A DNA stretch of 64,000 nt from Thalassovita sp. (GCA_029212905.1 JARGPB010000007.1:62001-126000), one strand, 5' to 3'; shown: positions 18,055 to 27,852, numbered from the stretch's first letter. Notes: generated by a model not told the origin, from the sequence alone. A program made the numbers and translations.

Positions 18055-18903
18055 ATGACAGGCGGCGGATCCCGGAAATGGTTCTTCGGTTTGGTTCTGG
18101 CGACTGCCGTGCTGGCCGGATGTGGTGACGGCAATAAGGTCGAGCGTGGTGAAGTTCCTCTGGAGAGCTACACAGCCGAGCAGATTTTTGGCCGGGGTGA
18201 GTTCGAACTGGAGCGGCGCAAACCAGCGCGGGCTGCGTTCTATTTCTCGGAGATCGAGCGCCTGTACCCCTATTCTGACTGGGCCAAACGCGCTTTGATC
18301 ATGCAGGCCTATGCCTATCACAAAGATACCGATTACGAGAACAGCCGCGCCGCCGCACAGCGCTATGTTGATTTCTATCCGACCTCGGATGACGCGGCCT
18401 ATGCGCAATATCTGTTGGCGCTCAGCTACTATGATCAGATTGACGAAGTCGGCCGGGATCAGGGCCTGACGTTCCAGGCCTTGCAGGCCTTGCGGACTGT
18501 GATCGAACGCTATCCCGACAGCGAATATGCGCGCTCGGCGATTCTGAAATTCGACCTGGCGTTCGACCATCTGGCAGCCAAGGAAATGGAAGTCGGGCGC
18601 TACTACCTGAAGCGCGACCACTATGCCGCAGCGATCAACCGCTTCCGCGTGGTCGTCGAGGATTTCCAGACCACCAGCCACACAGCCGAAGCGTTGCACC
18701 GTCTGGTCGAAGCCTATCTGTCGCTGGGTCTGACCGACGAGGCCCAGACCGCGGGCGCCATTCTGGGGCATAACTTCAAATCGACCGAGTGGTATGAGGA
18801 CAGCTATAAACTGCTGGCTGGCCGTGGGTTGGAAATGAAGCCCAAGGGCAATAATTGGCTGAGCAAAGTCTATCGTCAGATGATCAAGGGCGAGTGGCTC
18901 TGA
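18055..18903 (+). CDS. bamD: Outer membrane assembly lipoprotein BamD
   Basis: BamD is an essential lipoprotein of the BAM complex that folds beta-barrel proteins into the outer membrane. The 282-residue protein has a lipoprotein signal peptide with lipobox LAGC (acylated Cys at residue 23). The mature part is helical with tetratricopeptide-like repeats: the motifs around YTAEQIFGRGEFELERRK, AKRALIMQAYAYHKD and AEALHRLVEAYLSLGL match the family. The position between lpxC and recN is the normal alphaproteobacterial order. It starts about 126 bp after lpxC. Confidence 0.95.
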   Translation: MTGGGSRKWFFGLVLATAVLAGCGDGNKVERGEVPLESYTAEQIFGRGEFELERRKPARAAFYFSEIERLYPYSDWAKRALIMQAYAYHKDTDYENSRAAAQRYVDFYPTSDDAAYAQYLLALSYYDQIDEVGRDQGLTFQALQALRTVIERYPDSEYARSAILKFDLAFDHLAAKEMEVGRYYLKRDHYAAAINRFRVVVEDFQTTSHTAEALHRLVEAYLSLGLTDEAQTAGAILGHNFKSTEWYEDSYKLLAGRGLEMKPKGNNWLSKVYRQMIKGEWL

Positions 18904-18927
18904 TTTCTGTCCCCAGAGGGTTGCCTG

Positions 18928-20577
18928 ATGCTGCGTAGCGTTGAAATCCGCGATATGTTGATTATTGACCGGCTGGAATTAGATTTCCAGCCGGGTTTGA
19001 ACGTTCTGACCGGGGAAACCGGGGCGGGTAAATCAATCCTGTTGGATTCGCTGGGATTCGTGCTGGGATGGCGCGGACGGGCTGAACTGGTGCGCAAAGG
19101 GGCCGATCAGGGTGAAGTGGTCGCTGTGTTCGACTTGCCCCCAGGCCACGCAGCGCATGGAGTACTGGAGGAAGCCGGTCTGCCGGACGGCGAAGAGCTG
19201 ATCCTGCGTCGCGTGAATTCCAAGGATGGGCGCAAAACGGCCTGGGTCAATGACCGGCGTTGCTCGGGCGAGGTTCTGCGCGCACTGTCGGATACGTTGA
19301 TCGAACTGCATGGCCAGCATGATGATCGCGGGCTATTGGACCCCAAAGGCCACCGGATATTGCTGGATGTTTTCGGTGATTACGAGCCCTTACAGACGGC
19401 TGTGCGCCTTGCCTGGAGGGACATGTCCCACAGCCGCCGCGCGCTGAAATCCGCCGAAGAGGCGCTGGTCGAGGTTCGCAAGGAAGAAGAGTTCCTGCGC
19501 CATGCCGTTGCCGAGCTGGATGCGCTCGCCCCGGAACCCGGAGAAGAGACCGAACTGGATACACGCCGCCGCATGATGCAAGGGGCCGAGCGTATCCGCG
19601 ATGACGTCGCCAAGGCCTTGATGGCGCTGGGAACGGATGGTGCCGAAGGGGCGATGGGGGATGCGCTGCGCTGGCTCGAAGGTGTTTCAGATAAGGCCGA
19701 GGGCGTGCTGGATGCGCCGATCGATACGTTGGGGCGCGCGTTTGCTGAACTCTCTGATGCTGTTGCGGGGGTGGAATCTGCGCTGGATGGCCTGCACTTT
19801 AACCCACACGACTTGGAAGATGCCGAAGAGCGTCTGTTCGCCATTCGGGCGGCCGCTCGCAAACACGGGGTCCAACCGGACGATCTGGGCGCATTGGCAG
19901 AAGAGTTGCGCGGGAAATTGCAGGCGCTGGACCAGGGCGATGCCGATTTGCACCGGCTACGAGCAGAACTGAAATCGGCCCAGCAGAGCTTTGCCACGGC
20001 GGCGACGGCACTGACCAAAGCGCGCAAAGAGGCTGCGGCGCGGCTTGACGCGGCGGTGGCGTCGGAGCTGGCCCCGCTGAAAATGGAACGCGCGGTTTTC
20101 CTCACGCAGATCACGCCCGCAGATGCCGGACCAGACGGCGCCGACACGGTTGCCTTTACTGTTGCGACCAACCCTGGTGCCCCCGCTGGGCCGCTGGCCA
20201 AGATCGCGTCGGGCGGCGAGCTGAGCCGCTTCTTGCTGGCGCTCAAAGTGTGCCTGAGCCAGCAACAGGACGGCGTGACGATGATTTTTGATGAAATCGA
20301 CCGGGGTGTCGGCGGGGCAACTGCGGATGCCGTGGGGCGGCGTCTGGCGGCGCTGGCCTCGGGCGGGCAGGTCTTGGTTGTGACGCATTCGCCTCAGGTG
20401 GCGGCATTGGGCGCGCATCACTGGCGCGTGGAAAAACATGTGAACGAGGGGATGACCACCTCGACCGTTGTTCCGCTGTCCCCAGAGGACCGTGTGGACG
20501 AAATTGCCCGGATGGTGTCCGGAGACACGATCACCAAAGAGGCGCGCGGCGCGGCCAAGTCGCTGTTGGCAGGCTAA
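18928..20577 (+). CDS. recN: DNA repair protein RecN
   Basis: RecN is an SMC-like ATPase that acts in recombinational repair of double-strand breaks. The 549-residue protein has the N-terminal Walker A LTGETGAGKSILLD (residues 27-40), a central Ala/Glu/Arg-rich coiled-coil region (roughly 160-380), and the C-terminal signature KIASGGELSRFLLALK followed by Walker B (MIFDEIDRGVGG) and VTHSPQVAALG. It starts 24 bases after bamD with an AGAGGG box. Its stop overlaps the convergent dehydrogenase stop by four bases. No LexA box was identified with confidence. Confidence 0.96.
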   Translation: MLRSVEIRDMLIIDRLELDFQPGLNVLTGETGAGKSILLDSLGFVLGWRGRAELVRKGADQGEVVAVFDLPPGHAAHGVLEEAGLPDGEELILRRVNSKDGRKTAWVNDRRCSGEVLRALSDTLIELHGQHDDRGLLDPKGHRILLDVFGDYEPLQTAVRLAWRDMSHSRRALKSAEEALVEVRKEEEFLRHAVAELDALAPEPGEETELDTRRRMMQGAERIRDDVAKALMALGTDGAEGAMGDALRWLEGVSDKAEGVLDAPIDTLGRAFAELSDAVAGVESALDGLHFNPHDLEDAEERLFAIRAAARKHGVQPDDLGALAEELRGKLQALDQGDADLHRLRAELKSAQQSFATAATALTKARKEAAARLDAAVASELAPLKMERAVFLTQITPADAGPDGADTVAFTVATNPGAPAGPLAKIASGGELSRFLLALKVCLSQQQDGVTMIFDEIDRGVGGATADAVGRRLAALASGGQVLVVTHSPQVAALGAHHWRVEKHVNEGMTTSTVVPLSPEDRVDEIARMVSGDTITKEARGAAKSLLAG

Positions 20578-21947
20578 TTTCCGCGGACCATTTTCCCAGG
20601 GTTCATTATGTTTTGCGGATCAAGCGCGCGCTTTAGCTGTCCCATGACATCCCAGGCCTCGCCGTGTTCGGCCTGCATGTATTTCAGCTTGCCCACGCCG
20701 ATGCCGTGCTCCCCCGTGGCGGTGCCGCCCATGGCCAGCGCACGTTGGACCATGCGGTGGGACAGGTCTTCGGCGGCTTTGACCTCTGTCGGATTATCCT
20801 GATCAAACAACAGGATAGAGTGGAAATTCCCATCCCCGACATGCCCCAGAATTGGGCCGGTAATCGGTGACGCCGCAATATCCGCGCGGGTTTCATTCAC
20901 GGCCTCGGCCAAGCGGGAAATCGGGACGCAAATATCTGTCACTATTGATCGCGCGCCCTGCTTCGAGGCCATGACGGCCCAATGGGCATGGTGGCGCATC
21001 GTCCAAAGCGCGTTGCGGTCTTCGGGTTTCGTGGCCCATTCAAAGCCTTTTCCACCGTGATCTGCGACGATCTCTCCGAAGACCTGGGCCTGTTCTTGAA
21101 CACCCTGCTCAGAGCCGTGGAATTCCACCATCAGGTGCGGGCTTTCGGGCATATCCGAGCCTGAATATGCGTTAAAGGCGCTGGCCGTCGCGGCATCCAC
21201 AAATTCAATACGCGCCATGGGAATACCCATCTGGATGGTGTCGATCACGGCGGAAACCGCGTCTTCGATCTGATCAAAGGCGCAGACGGCGGCGGTGATC
21301 GCCTCGGGCTGGCCGCGCAGTTTCAGGGTGATTTCTGTGATCAGGCCCAGCGTGCCCTCGGCGCCGATAAACATGCTGGTCAGGTCATATCCGGCGCTGG
21401 ACTTCCGGGCGCGGGTGCCGGTGTGAATAATTCGTCCATCCGCCAGCACCACCTGTAGCCCCAACACGTTGTCGCGCATCGTCCCATATCGCACAGCGGT
21501 TGTGCCGCTGGCCCGCGTCGAGGTCATCCCCCCGATCGAGGCATTCGCGCCGGGATCAACAGGAAAAAATAGCCCGGTGGCGCGCAATTCTGCATTCAGA
21601 ACTTCGCGGGTGATGCCGGGTTGGACGACGACATCCATGTCCTCGGGCGACAGTTTCAGGATCTTGTTCATGTCGCGGAAATCAACCGAGATGCCACCCG
21701 AAAATGCCTGTGCCTGCCCTTCGAGCGAGGTGCCAGCCCCCCAGCCGACAACCGGACAGCCGTTGCGCGCGCAAATCTTCACGATCTCGCTGACCTCTTC
21801 GGCTGTTCTGGGATAAACGACAGCATCTGGAGGCGTTAGCGGAAAATGCGTCTCCGACGCCCCGTGTTGTTCCAGATCGGACTTGGAGCGACTGAGCCGT
21901 TGCCCTAGAAAGCTAGAGAGTTCTTCGAGCGCGGTCTGGATGGCCAT
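20574..21947 (-). CDS. D-lactate dehydrogenase (cytochrome)-type FAD-linked oxidase
   Basis: The protein belongs to the GlcD/LDHD group of FAD-linked 2-hydroxyacid dehydrogenases, which oxidise D-lactate or glycolate-like acids and pass electrons to the respiratory chain. It is 457 residues long. The N-terminal PCMH-type FAD domain shows PRTAEEVSEIVKIC, VVGWGAGTSLEGQ (about 67-79), VDPGANASIGGMTSTRASG and GAEGTLGLITEITLKL. The C-terminal cap has the conserved GHVGDGNFH and the ending TGEHGIGVGKLKYM...DPQNIMNPGKM. The match is closest to D-lactate dehydrogenase; exact substrate is inference. It is a single-gene unit, divergent from the ClC gene. Confidence 0.88.
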   Translation of the reverse strand: MAIQTALEELSSFLGQRLSRSKSDLEQHGASETHFPLTPPDAVVYPRTAEEVSEIVKICARNGCPVVGWGAGTSLEGQAQAFSGGISVDFRDMNKILKLSPEDMDVVVQPGITREVLNAELRATGLFFPVDPGANASIGGMTSTRASGTTAVRYGTMRDNVLGLQVVLADGRIIHTGTRARKSSAGYDLTSMFIGAEGTLGLITEITLKLRGQPEAITAAVCAFDQIEDAVSAVIDTIQMGIPMARIEFVDAATASAFNAYSGSDMPESPHLMVEFHGSEQGVQEQAQVFGEIVADHGGKGFEWATKPEDRNALWTMRHHAHWAVMASKQGARSIVTDICVPISRLAEAVNETRADIAASPITGPILGHVGDGNFHSILLFDQDNPTEVKAAEDLSHRMVQRALAMGGTATGEHGIGVGKLKYMQAEHGEAWDVMGQLKRALDPQNIMNPGKMVRGN

Positions 21948-22034
21948 TCTTTTCCTCCGGATGGTGCTGATGCACCCTAGGCCAAGCAGACGGGCCGGAA
22001 AAGGGAATAACGTGGGTCACTTAAGGGGCGGTTA

Positions 22035-23720
22035 ATGGCGTTACAGCTGGGAAAGGTACTGGCGGGGGCAGGCGCGCAAGCGGGCCAATCCATCGCTGCT
22101 GCGCTTCAGTTGATGCGTCGACAAGGCCCCAGCCAATTCCAGTTTTGGCTTATTGCCCTGGCCATTGGGGTCGGAGCCGGGTTCGCGGCGCTATTCTTTC
22201 GCAAGGCAATTGATGCGCTGCAATCCACGCTGTACGGCACGCAGGACGTGGCCCATCTGCACAGCTTTGCTGAAACCCTGCCATGGTACTGGATTTTGAT
22301 CATTCCGATTCTGGGAGGGCTGATAACAGGGGCTGTCCTGCACCTGTTTACCCCGGATGGGCGGGTGCGCTCGGTTGCGGATGTGATCGAGGGGGCCGCC
22401 ATGAAAGATGGCCGCGTCGAGGGCAAAGCGGGTATTGCTTCGGCCTTTGCGTCATTGGTGACGTTGTCCACGGGGGGATCGACGGGGCGCGAGGGGCCGG
22501 TGGTGCACATGGCCTCGGTGATTTCAAGCTGGGTCAGCGAGCGGTTACACGCAGATGGTATCACGGGGCGTGATTTGTTGGGCTGTGCCGTCGCCGCGGC
22601 TGTGTCAGCCAGTTTCAATGCGCCAATCGCAGGGGCGCTCTTTGCGCTAGAGGTGGTCCTGCGCCATTTCGCGGTCCATGCTTTTGCGCCCATCGTGATT
22701 GCCAGCGTTGCGGGTACAATCATCAACCGGCTGGAATTCGGCGGTGTGACCGAGTTCCATTTACCTCAGGGAAATACGCTGGAGTTCTATGTCGAACTGC
22801 CGGCCTTTCTTCTGTTGGGGTTGATCTGCGGTGTCGTGGCTTTTGCGCTTATGCGGACGGTTTTCATCGTCGAGGACGCGGCCAATCAGGTACAAGCCGG
22901 AACCGGGTTGCCGCGGTGGCTACGCCCGGCGGTGGCTGGGGCGCTGCTGGGGGCGCTGGCGATCGGCTTTCCGCATATAATCGGGGTTGGGTATGAAACC
23001 ACCTCGGCGGCGCTGACGGGGCAGCTGTTGTGGCACGAAGCAATCGTTTTTGCGGTGCTCAAGGTGATTGCCGTCTCGATCACGATGGCAGGTCGGATGG
23101 GCGGGGGCATGTTTTCCCCGGCGCTGATGATTGGGGCATTGACGGGGCTGGCCTTTGGGCTGGTGGCGACAAGTATTTTCCCCGAGGTGTCAGGTTCGCA
23201 TACTCTCTATGCGTTGGCCGGCATGGGAGCCGTTGCCGCGGCGGTCTTGGGGGCCCCGATTTCCACCACCATGATTGTGTTCGAACTGACGGGCGATTGG
23301 CAGACCGGGTTGGCGGTGATGGTGGCTGTGTCCTTGTCTACGGCGCTGGCGTCGCGCCTGGTGGACAGGTCGTTCTTTCTGACACAGCTGGAACGGCGGG
23401 GCATTCATCTGGCCGCCGGGCCGCAGGCCTATTTGTTGGCGATGTTCCGTGCTGCCACGCTGATGCGCAAACCCGAGGACCCAGGCGCCGCCGACCCGGA
23501 CAGGTGCGCCGAGATGGTCGAGGACGGTATATATGTCGATGCGAACGCCACCCTCGAAGAGGCCATGCCGCTGTTTGACAAGGCGGGGACGCCCTTTTTG
23601 CCGGTGGTGACGCTGCACAAAGATAAAGCGCCCCAAATCTGGGGCGCCCTGTTTCATGTCGATGCGCTAAAGGCGTTCAATCGGGCCCTGGCGGCAACCG
23701 CCGCAGAAGAGCACAGTTAG
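22035..23720 (+). CDS. ClC-family chloride channel/antiporter
   Basis: This is an inner-membrane protein of the ClC family, which moves chloride or related anions. The 561-residue protein has the family architecture with an N-terminal cytoplasmic stretch. The selectivity motif with the gating glutamate, GSTGREGPVVHM, is intact. The usual GSGIPE motif is not recognisable; the corresponding area reads VRSVADVIEG. At FNAPIAGALFALEVV the position that carries the proton glutamate in the E. coli antiporter is a valine. The helix N region GAPISTTMIVFELTGDW is present. A short degenerate CBS-like region ends the protein. Its stop overlaps the DUF427 stop. Confidence 0.92.
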   Translation: MALQLGKVLAGAGAQAGQSIAAALQLMRRQGPSQFQFWLIALAIGVGAGFAALFFRKAIDALQSTLYGTQDVAHLHSFAETLPWYWILIIPILGGLITGAVLHLFTPDGRVRSVADVIEGAAMKDGRVEGKAGIASAFASLVTLSTGGSTGREGPVVHMASVISSWVSERLHADGITGRDLLGCAVAAAVSASFNAPIAGALFALEVVLRHFAVHAFAPIVIASVAGTIINRLEFGGVTEFHLPQGNTLEFYVELPAFLLLGLICGVVAFALMRTVFIVEDAANQVQAGTGLPRWLRPAVAGALLGALAIGFPHIIGVGYETTSAALTGQLLWHEAIVFAVLKVIAVSITMAGRMGGGMFSPALMIGALTGLAFGLVATSIFPEVSGSHTLYALAGMGAVAAAVLGAPISTTMIVFELTGDWQTGLAVMVAVSLSTALASRLVDRSFFLTQLERRGIHLAAGPQAYLLAMFRAATLMRKPEDPGAADPDRCAEMVEDGIYVDANATLEEAMPLFDKAGTPFLPVVTLHKDKAPQIWGALFHVDALKAFNRALAATAAEEHS

Positions 23721-24061
23721 ACGCGCTCGACCGCCAGCACGTCAGTTTTGTAAAAGGCCAGATAGTCTTTGATGCGTTCGGCATCTGTTGTGGGGGCCTC
23801 GTAGCTCCAGGCGGCATCCGTCAGCGTGGTGCTTTTGGTGACGATGGAATAATGCGTGGCATTCCCCTTCAAAGGACAATGGGTCGTTTTCTCGGTTTTA
23901 TCCAGAAAGGCCATCGCGATGTCGCTGCGGGGGAAATAGATCACGGCGGGTAGGCCGTCCTCGTTCAGTTCCAGCGCATTTTTGGTTTCGCCCAGCACGG
24001 CGCCGCCAGCGCGGACAACCCATGTGCCTGCGGCTTTGTGAATGGTCATCGTTTTCCCCAT
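23717..24061 (-). CDS. DUF427 family protein
   Basis: This 114-residue protein matches DUF427, small cytoplasmic beta-rich proteins of unknown function. Recognisable parts are VVRAGGAVLGETKNALEL near the N-terminus, PAVIYFPRSDIAMAFL, and HCPLKGNATHYSI followed by AAWSYEAP, which together are typical of the domain. The start at 24061 has a GGGAGAG box; the internal Met at residue 6 is an alternative. It is convergent with the ClC gene, with a four-base stop overlap, and lies 57 bp downstream of the pepP-like gene on the same strand, so the two may be co-transcribed. Confidence 0.88.
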   Translation of the reverse strand: MGKTMTIHKAAGTWVVRAGGAVLGETKNALELNEDGLPAVIYFPRSDIAMAFLDKTEKTTHCPLKGNATHYSIVTKSTTLTDAAWSYEAPTTDAERIKDYLAFYKTDVLAVERV

Positions 24062-24117
24062 GTCGTCTCTCCCCGGAGTATCGTCCGTTCATGACCGCGC
24101 GTTGTGACAGAGTGATG

Positions 24118-25920
24118 TCAGAGCGGTTCTGTTGCTTGGCGCAACCATACCCGAGCCTCCTCGCTTAACCGAGGGCCGATTTTGTCGCGGCACGTAGCGT
24201 GATATTGATTGATCCACTCCACCTCGGCCAGGGACAGCATTTCGCGCGCAATCAAGCGGCGATCAATCGGAACCCAGGTGAGCGTGTCAAACGCATACAT
24301 AGGCCGGTCATCGGCGCTGTCCATGGCGGGGGCATCCTGAACGACAATAAGGTTCTCGATGCGAATGCCAAAGGCGCCTTCGCGGTAATATCCGGGCTCA
24401 TTCGACAGGATCATTCCTGGTTTCAACGGGACCTCGGATACCCGGCTCAGCCTTTGTGGGCCCTCGTGGACACAAAGGTACACGCCGACCCCGTGGCCGG
24501 TTCCGTGGTTGTAATCCAGGCCCGCCACCCACAGTGGATAGCGCGCAATCGCATCCAGATCCCGCCCGGCCAATCCCTTGGGAAACCGCAGCCGAGATAT
24601 GCCAATCATGCCTTGTAAGACGCGGGTAAAGCAGGATTTTTCCTCATCCCCAACAGTGCCAATGGGCAGGGTGCGGGTGATGTCTGTGGTCCCGTTCAGG
24701 TACTGCCCGCCACTGTCCAGAACGATCAGTTGCCCGTCCTCAAGCGTCTGGTTGGTTGCCTCTGTGACACGGTAATGGATCACGGCGCCGTTTGGACCCG
24801 TGCCCGATATCGTGTCAAAGCTGATATCCAACAGCGCATTTGTCGCGCGCCGATAGGATTCCAAATTCCTGACCATGTCGATTTCGGTGATCGAGCCGGG
24901 GGGCTGTGCATCGAACCAAGTGAGGAATTCGCACATAGCAGCGCCATCGGTCAGATGTGCGGCCTTGGTCGCGGTGATCTCGGCATCGGTTTTGCAGGCT
25001 TTGGGCAGGATGCACGGGTCTTGCGCCCATGCGATGGCCAGACCGGCCTCGTCCAGATCCCGGACCACCTGCAAGGGGGCGCTGGCACGGTCCATCCGCA
25101 CTGGCCCGGTGAGCGACCGTAGCGCTGCCTCGAACGCAGCCGGGGGGCGGATGGTGACGTCCGCGCCCAGATGAGCAAGAACACGGTCGTCCAGCTTGGC
25201 CGTATCAATGAACAGGCTCAGCCGTCCGGTATCGTGCAGGATGGCAAAGCAATGCGGTACTGGGTTTTTCGGAATGTCAGAGCCGCGGATGTTCAGCAGC
25301 CAGGCGATGGAATCGGGGAGGGTGAGCACGACGGATTCGTGTTTGGCCTTCTTCAAGGCTTCGGCGATGCGGGCGCGTTTTGCGCTGTGGGTCTCGCCTG
25401 CCAGCGCGTCTGGATAGATTGAGACTGTCCCCTGTGGAGGGGCTGGTTGATCCGGCCAGATTCGATCAACCAGATTGGAAACCGGGCGCAGTGTGATGCC
25501 CGACTCTTTGAGGATTTGTTCCAGGTTTTCAATCTCTTCTGCGGTGTGCAGCCAGGCATCAAAGCCAACAATACCGCCCCGCGGCAACTGTTCCAAAAGC
25601 CAGTCCCCCAGGCGGGTCTCGGGCCAGGGCACAGGGGTGAAATGATCCAGATCGACCTGCGTCTTGACCTGCGTGCGGTAACGCCCGTCGATGAAAACTC
25701 CCGCCACATCCATCAGTGCAGCGCAAAACCCGGCGGATCCTGTGAACCCGGTCAGCCATGACAGTCGATCGTCACGCGGCGCCACGTATTCGCCCTGATG
25801 GGCATCCGCACGCGGGATCAAAAACCCTGCCAGCCCCTCGCGTCGCAGCTCGTCCCGTAGACGGAACAGACGCCCGGGGCCCTTTGTCGGATCCGAGGTT
25901 TCGTGAAAGCTCTGGAACAT
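24118..25920 (-). CDS. pepP: Aminopeptidase P family protein (Xaa-Pro aminopeptidase)
   Basis: This is a cytoplasmic M24B metallopeptidase that removes an N-terminal residue before proline. At 600 residues it has the long eukaryote-like layout: two N-terminal creatinase-like domains (about 1-310) and the C-terminal pita-bread catalytic domain. Metal-site motifs are visible: VLDSGGQYLNGTTDITRT (two Asp ligands), GTGHGVGVYLCVHEGPQ (His), ILSNEPGYY (Glu) and FGIRIENLIVV (Glu). It lies 57 bp downstream of cobT on the same strand and ends 56 bp before the DUF427 gene. Confidence 0.93.
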   Translation of the reverse strand: MFQSFHETSDPTKGPGRLFRLRDELRREGLAGFLIPRADAHQGEYVAPRDDRLSWLTGFTGSAGFCAALMDVAGVFIDGRYRTQVKTQVDLDHFTPVPWPETRLGDWLLEQLPRGGIVGFDAWLHTAEEIENLEQILKESGITLRPVSNLVDRIWPDQPAPPQGTVSIYPDALAGETHSAKRARIAEALKKAKHESVVLTLPDSIAWLLNIRGSDIPKNPVPHCFAILHDTGRLSLFIDTAKLDDRVLAHLGADVTIRPPAAFEAALRSLTGPVRMDRASAPLQVVRDLDEAGLAIAWAQDPCILPKACKTDAEITATKAAHLTDGAAMCEFLTWFDAQPPGSITEIDMVRNLESYRRATNALLDISFDTISGTGPNGAVIHYRVTEATNQTLEDGQLIVLDSGGQYLNGTTDITRTLPIGTVGDEEKSCFTRVLQGMIGISRLRFPKGLAGRDLDAIARYPLWVAGLDYNHGTGHGVGVYLCVHEGPQRLSRVSEVPLKPGMILSNEPGYYREGAFGIRIENLIVVQDAPAMDSADDRPMYAFDTLTWVPIDRRLIAREMLSLAEVEWINQYHATCRDKIGPRLSEEARVWLRQATEPL

Positions 25921-25977
25921 GTGTCACCCCTCTGAGTTGCCGCCAGTTGTGCAAATCCCGGCAGGGGGCGCAAGGGC

Positions 25978-27852
25978 TTAGCTGGCCCTCTTTATCCCCA
26001 TCATCCGGGCACGGGCACGCGGATCCTGGTCAAACAGGGTGGCAAGCTGCTCGGTCATGGCCCCGGCAAGCTGCTCGACGTCGGTGATCGTCACGGCGTG
26101 CTGATAATAGCGGGTCACATCGTGGCCGATGCCGATGGCGATTAGTTCGACGAATTTCTTTTTTTCCACCATGTCGATCACGTCGCGCAGGTGTTTTTCC
26201 AGATAATTCGCCGGGTTCACCGACAGGGTGGAATCATCCACAGGCGCCCCGTCTGAAATCACCATCAGGATTTTGCGCTGTTCGGGACGAGCCAACATGC
26301 GACGGTGCGCCCATTCCAGGGCCTCGCCGTCGATGTTTTCCTTCAGCAGGCCCTCTTTCATCATCAGACCCAGATTATCGCGGGTCCGGCGCATCGGGGC
26401 GTCGGCCTTTTTATAGATAATGTGGCGCAGATCGTTCAGACGGCCAGGTTGCTGTGGGCGCCCTTCGGCCAGCCATTTTTCGCGGCTCTGGCCACCTTTC
26501 CAGGCGCGGGTGGTAAAGCCCAGAACCTCGACCTTGACGTCACAGCGTTCCAGCGTCCGCGCCAGAACATCGGCGCAGATCGCCGCGATCGAGATCGGAC
26601 GCCCCCGCATCGACCCCGAGTTGTCCAGCAGCAGGGTCACAACGGTATCGCGGAATTCGGTGTCTTTTTCGACCTTGAACGACAGCGGAGTCGTCGGGTT
26701 CGCCACCACGCGGGCCAGACGGCCGGCGTCCAGAATGCCCTCTTCCATGTCGAACAGCCACGAGCGGTTCTGCTGTGCTTGCAGGCGGCGTTGCAGTTTG
26801 TTCGCCAGACGGCCCACGGCGCCTTTCAAGGGCTCCAGCTGCTGATCCAGATAGGCGCGCAGGCGCTCCAGCTCGGCAGGTTCGGCCAGTTCCTCGGCGG
26901 GGATTTCTTCGTCAAACTGGGTGTCAAACGCGGTGTAATTCGGGTCCGCATCCGAGATCGGGGCAGGGGGCGGGGGTTCCAGCGGGGCGTCGCCTTCGGG
27001 AAGCTCGGATTCATCCGACATTTCCTCGTCGGCCATGTCATCCATCGAGACCTGCGCCTCTGAGCTATCCTGGGTCTCGTCCTGCGATTGTTCGGGATCG
27101 GCCTCGACCTCTTGGTCATCCTGATCGTCTTGACCCTGCGCATCCGGGTCGTCCTGTTCTTCGGCGTCGTCTTGCGCGTCGTCCTGGTCTTCATCTTCGG
27201 GTTGGTCAGGGTCCTCGCCCAACTGATCGCCATAGCCCAGATCCTCGATGATCTGGCGCGCAAAACGGGCGAATTCCGATTGATCGGACAGCTTTTCCTG
27301 CAAATCTTCCAGCGTGCCGCCGGCCTGATCCTGGATAAAGCCCTCCCACAGGTGCATTACATTGCCAGCGGCTGCGGGCAAATCACGCCCCGTGGCCAGA
27401 TGACGGATCATATATCCCGCAGCAATGGGCAGAGGTGCGTCGGCGGCCTGGGTGATCTGATCATAGCCCAGGCGTTTGGCCTCGGTTTCGATTTTGGCGT
27501 CGATATTGCCGGCAGTACCGGGCATGTCGCGCGCGCCCATGGCTTCGCAGCGGGCGGTTTCCATCGCTTCATAGATTGAGCGGGCCATATCGCCCGGCGG
27601 GGCATAGCGCGCATGAACGCCGTCGTCATGATATTTGCGCTGCATCGCCAGCGCATCCGCGGTGCCACGGGCCAGCAGAACCTCGTCACGGGTCATGCGG
27701 CGGGTCACCTGCGGCAGGCGCATCGTGTCCCCGGCGATCCCCGCAGGATCAACCGAATAATTTACGCTCAGATCGGGATCATCCGCCAGAACCTTGGTCG
27801 CTTCGGCCAGGGCTTTCTTAAAGGGATCGGCGGGGTTATCGGTCTTGGTCAT
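25978..27852 (-). CDS. cobT: Cobaltochelatase subunit CobT
   Basis: CobT forms the CobS-CobT chaperone-like part of the aerobic cobaltochelatase, which works with CobN to insert cobalt into hydrogenobyrinic acid a,c-diamide. The 624-residue protein has an N-terminal helical domain, a very acidic Asp/Glu/Gln-rich middle (roughly residues 200-290) and a C-terminal von Willebrand A domain with the MIDAS motif DNSGSM (410-415) and VISDGAPVDD. The start at 27852 gives MTKTDNPADPF; the longer reading to 27930 is unlikely. cobS lies upstream on the same strand, separated by two other genes, one of them on the opposite strand. Confidence 0.95.
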   Translation of the reverse strand: MTKTDNPADPFKKALAEATKVLADDPDLSVNYSVDPAGIAGDTMRLPQVTRRMTRDEVLLARGTADALAMQRKYHDDGVHARYAPPGDMARSIYEAMETARCEAMGARDMPGTAGNIDAKIETEAKRLGYDQITQAADAPLPIAAGYMIRHLATGRDLPAAAGNVMHLWEGFIQDQAGGTLEDLQEKLSDQSEFARFARQIIEDLGYGDQLGEDPDQPEDEDQDDAQDDAEEQDDPDAQGQDDQDDQEVEADPEQSQDETQDSSEAQVSMDDMADEEMSDESELPEGDAPLEPPPPAPISDADPNYTAFDTQFDEEIPAEELAEPAELERLRAYLDQQLEPLKGAVGRLANKLQRRLQAQQNRSWLFDMEEGILDAGRLARVVANPTTPLSFKVEKDTEFRDTVVTLLLDNSGSMRGRPISIAAICADVLARTLERCDVKVEVLGFTTRAWKGGQSREKWLAEGRPQQPGRLNDLRHIIYKKADAPMRRTRDNLGLMMKEGLLKENIDGEALEWAHRRMLARPEQRKILMVISDGAPVDDSTLSVNPANYLEKHLRDVIDMVEKKKFVELIAIGIGHDVTRYYQHAVTITDVEQLAGAMTEQLATLFDQDPRARARMMGIKRAS

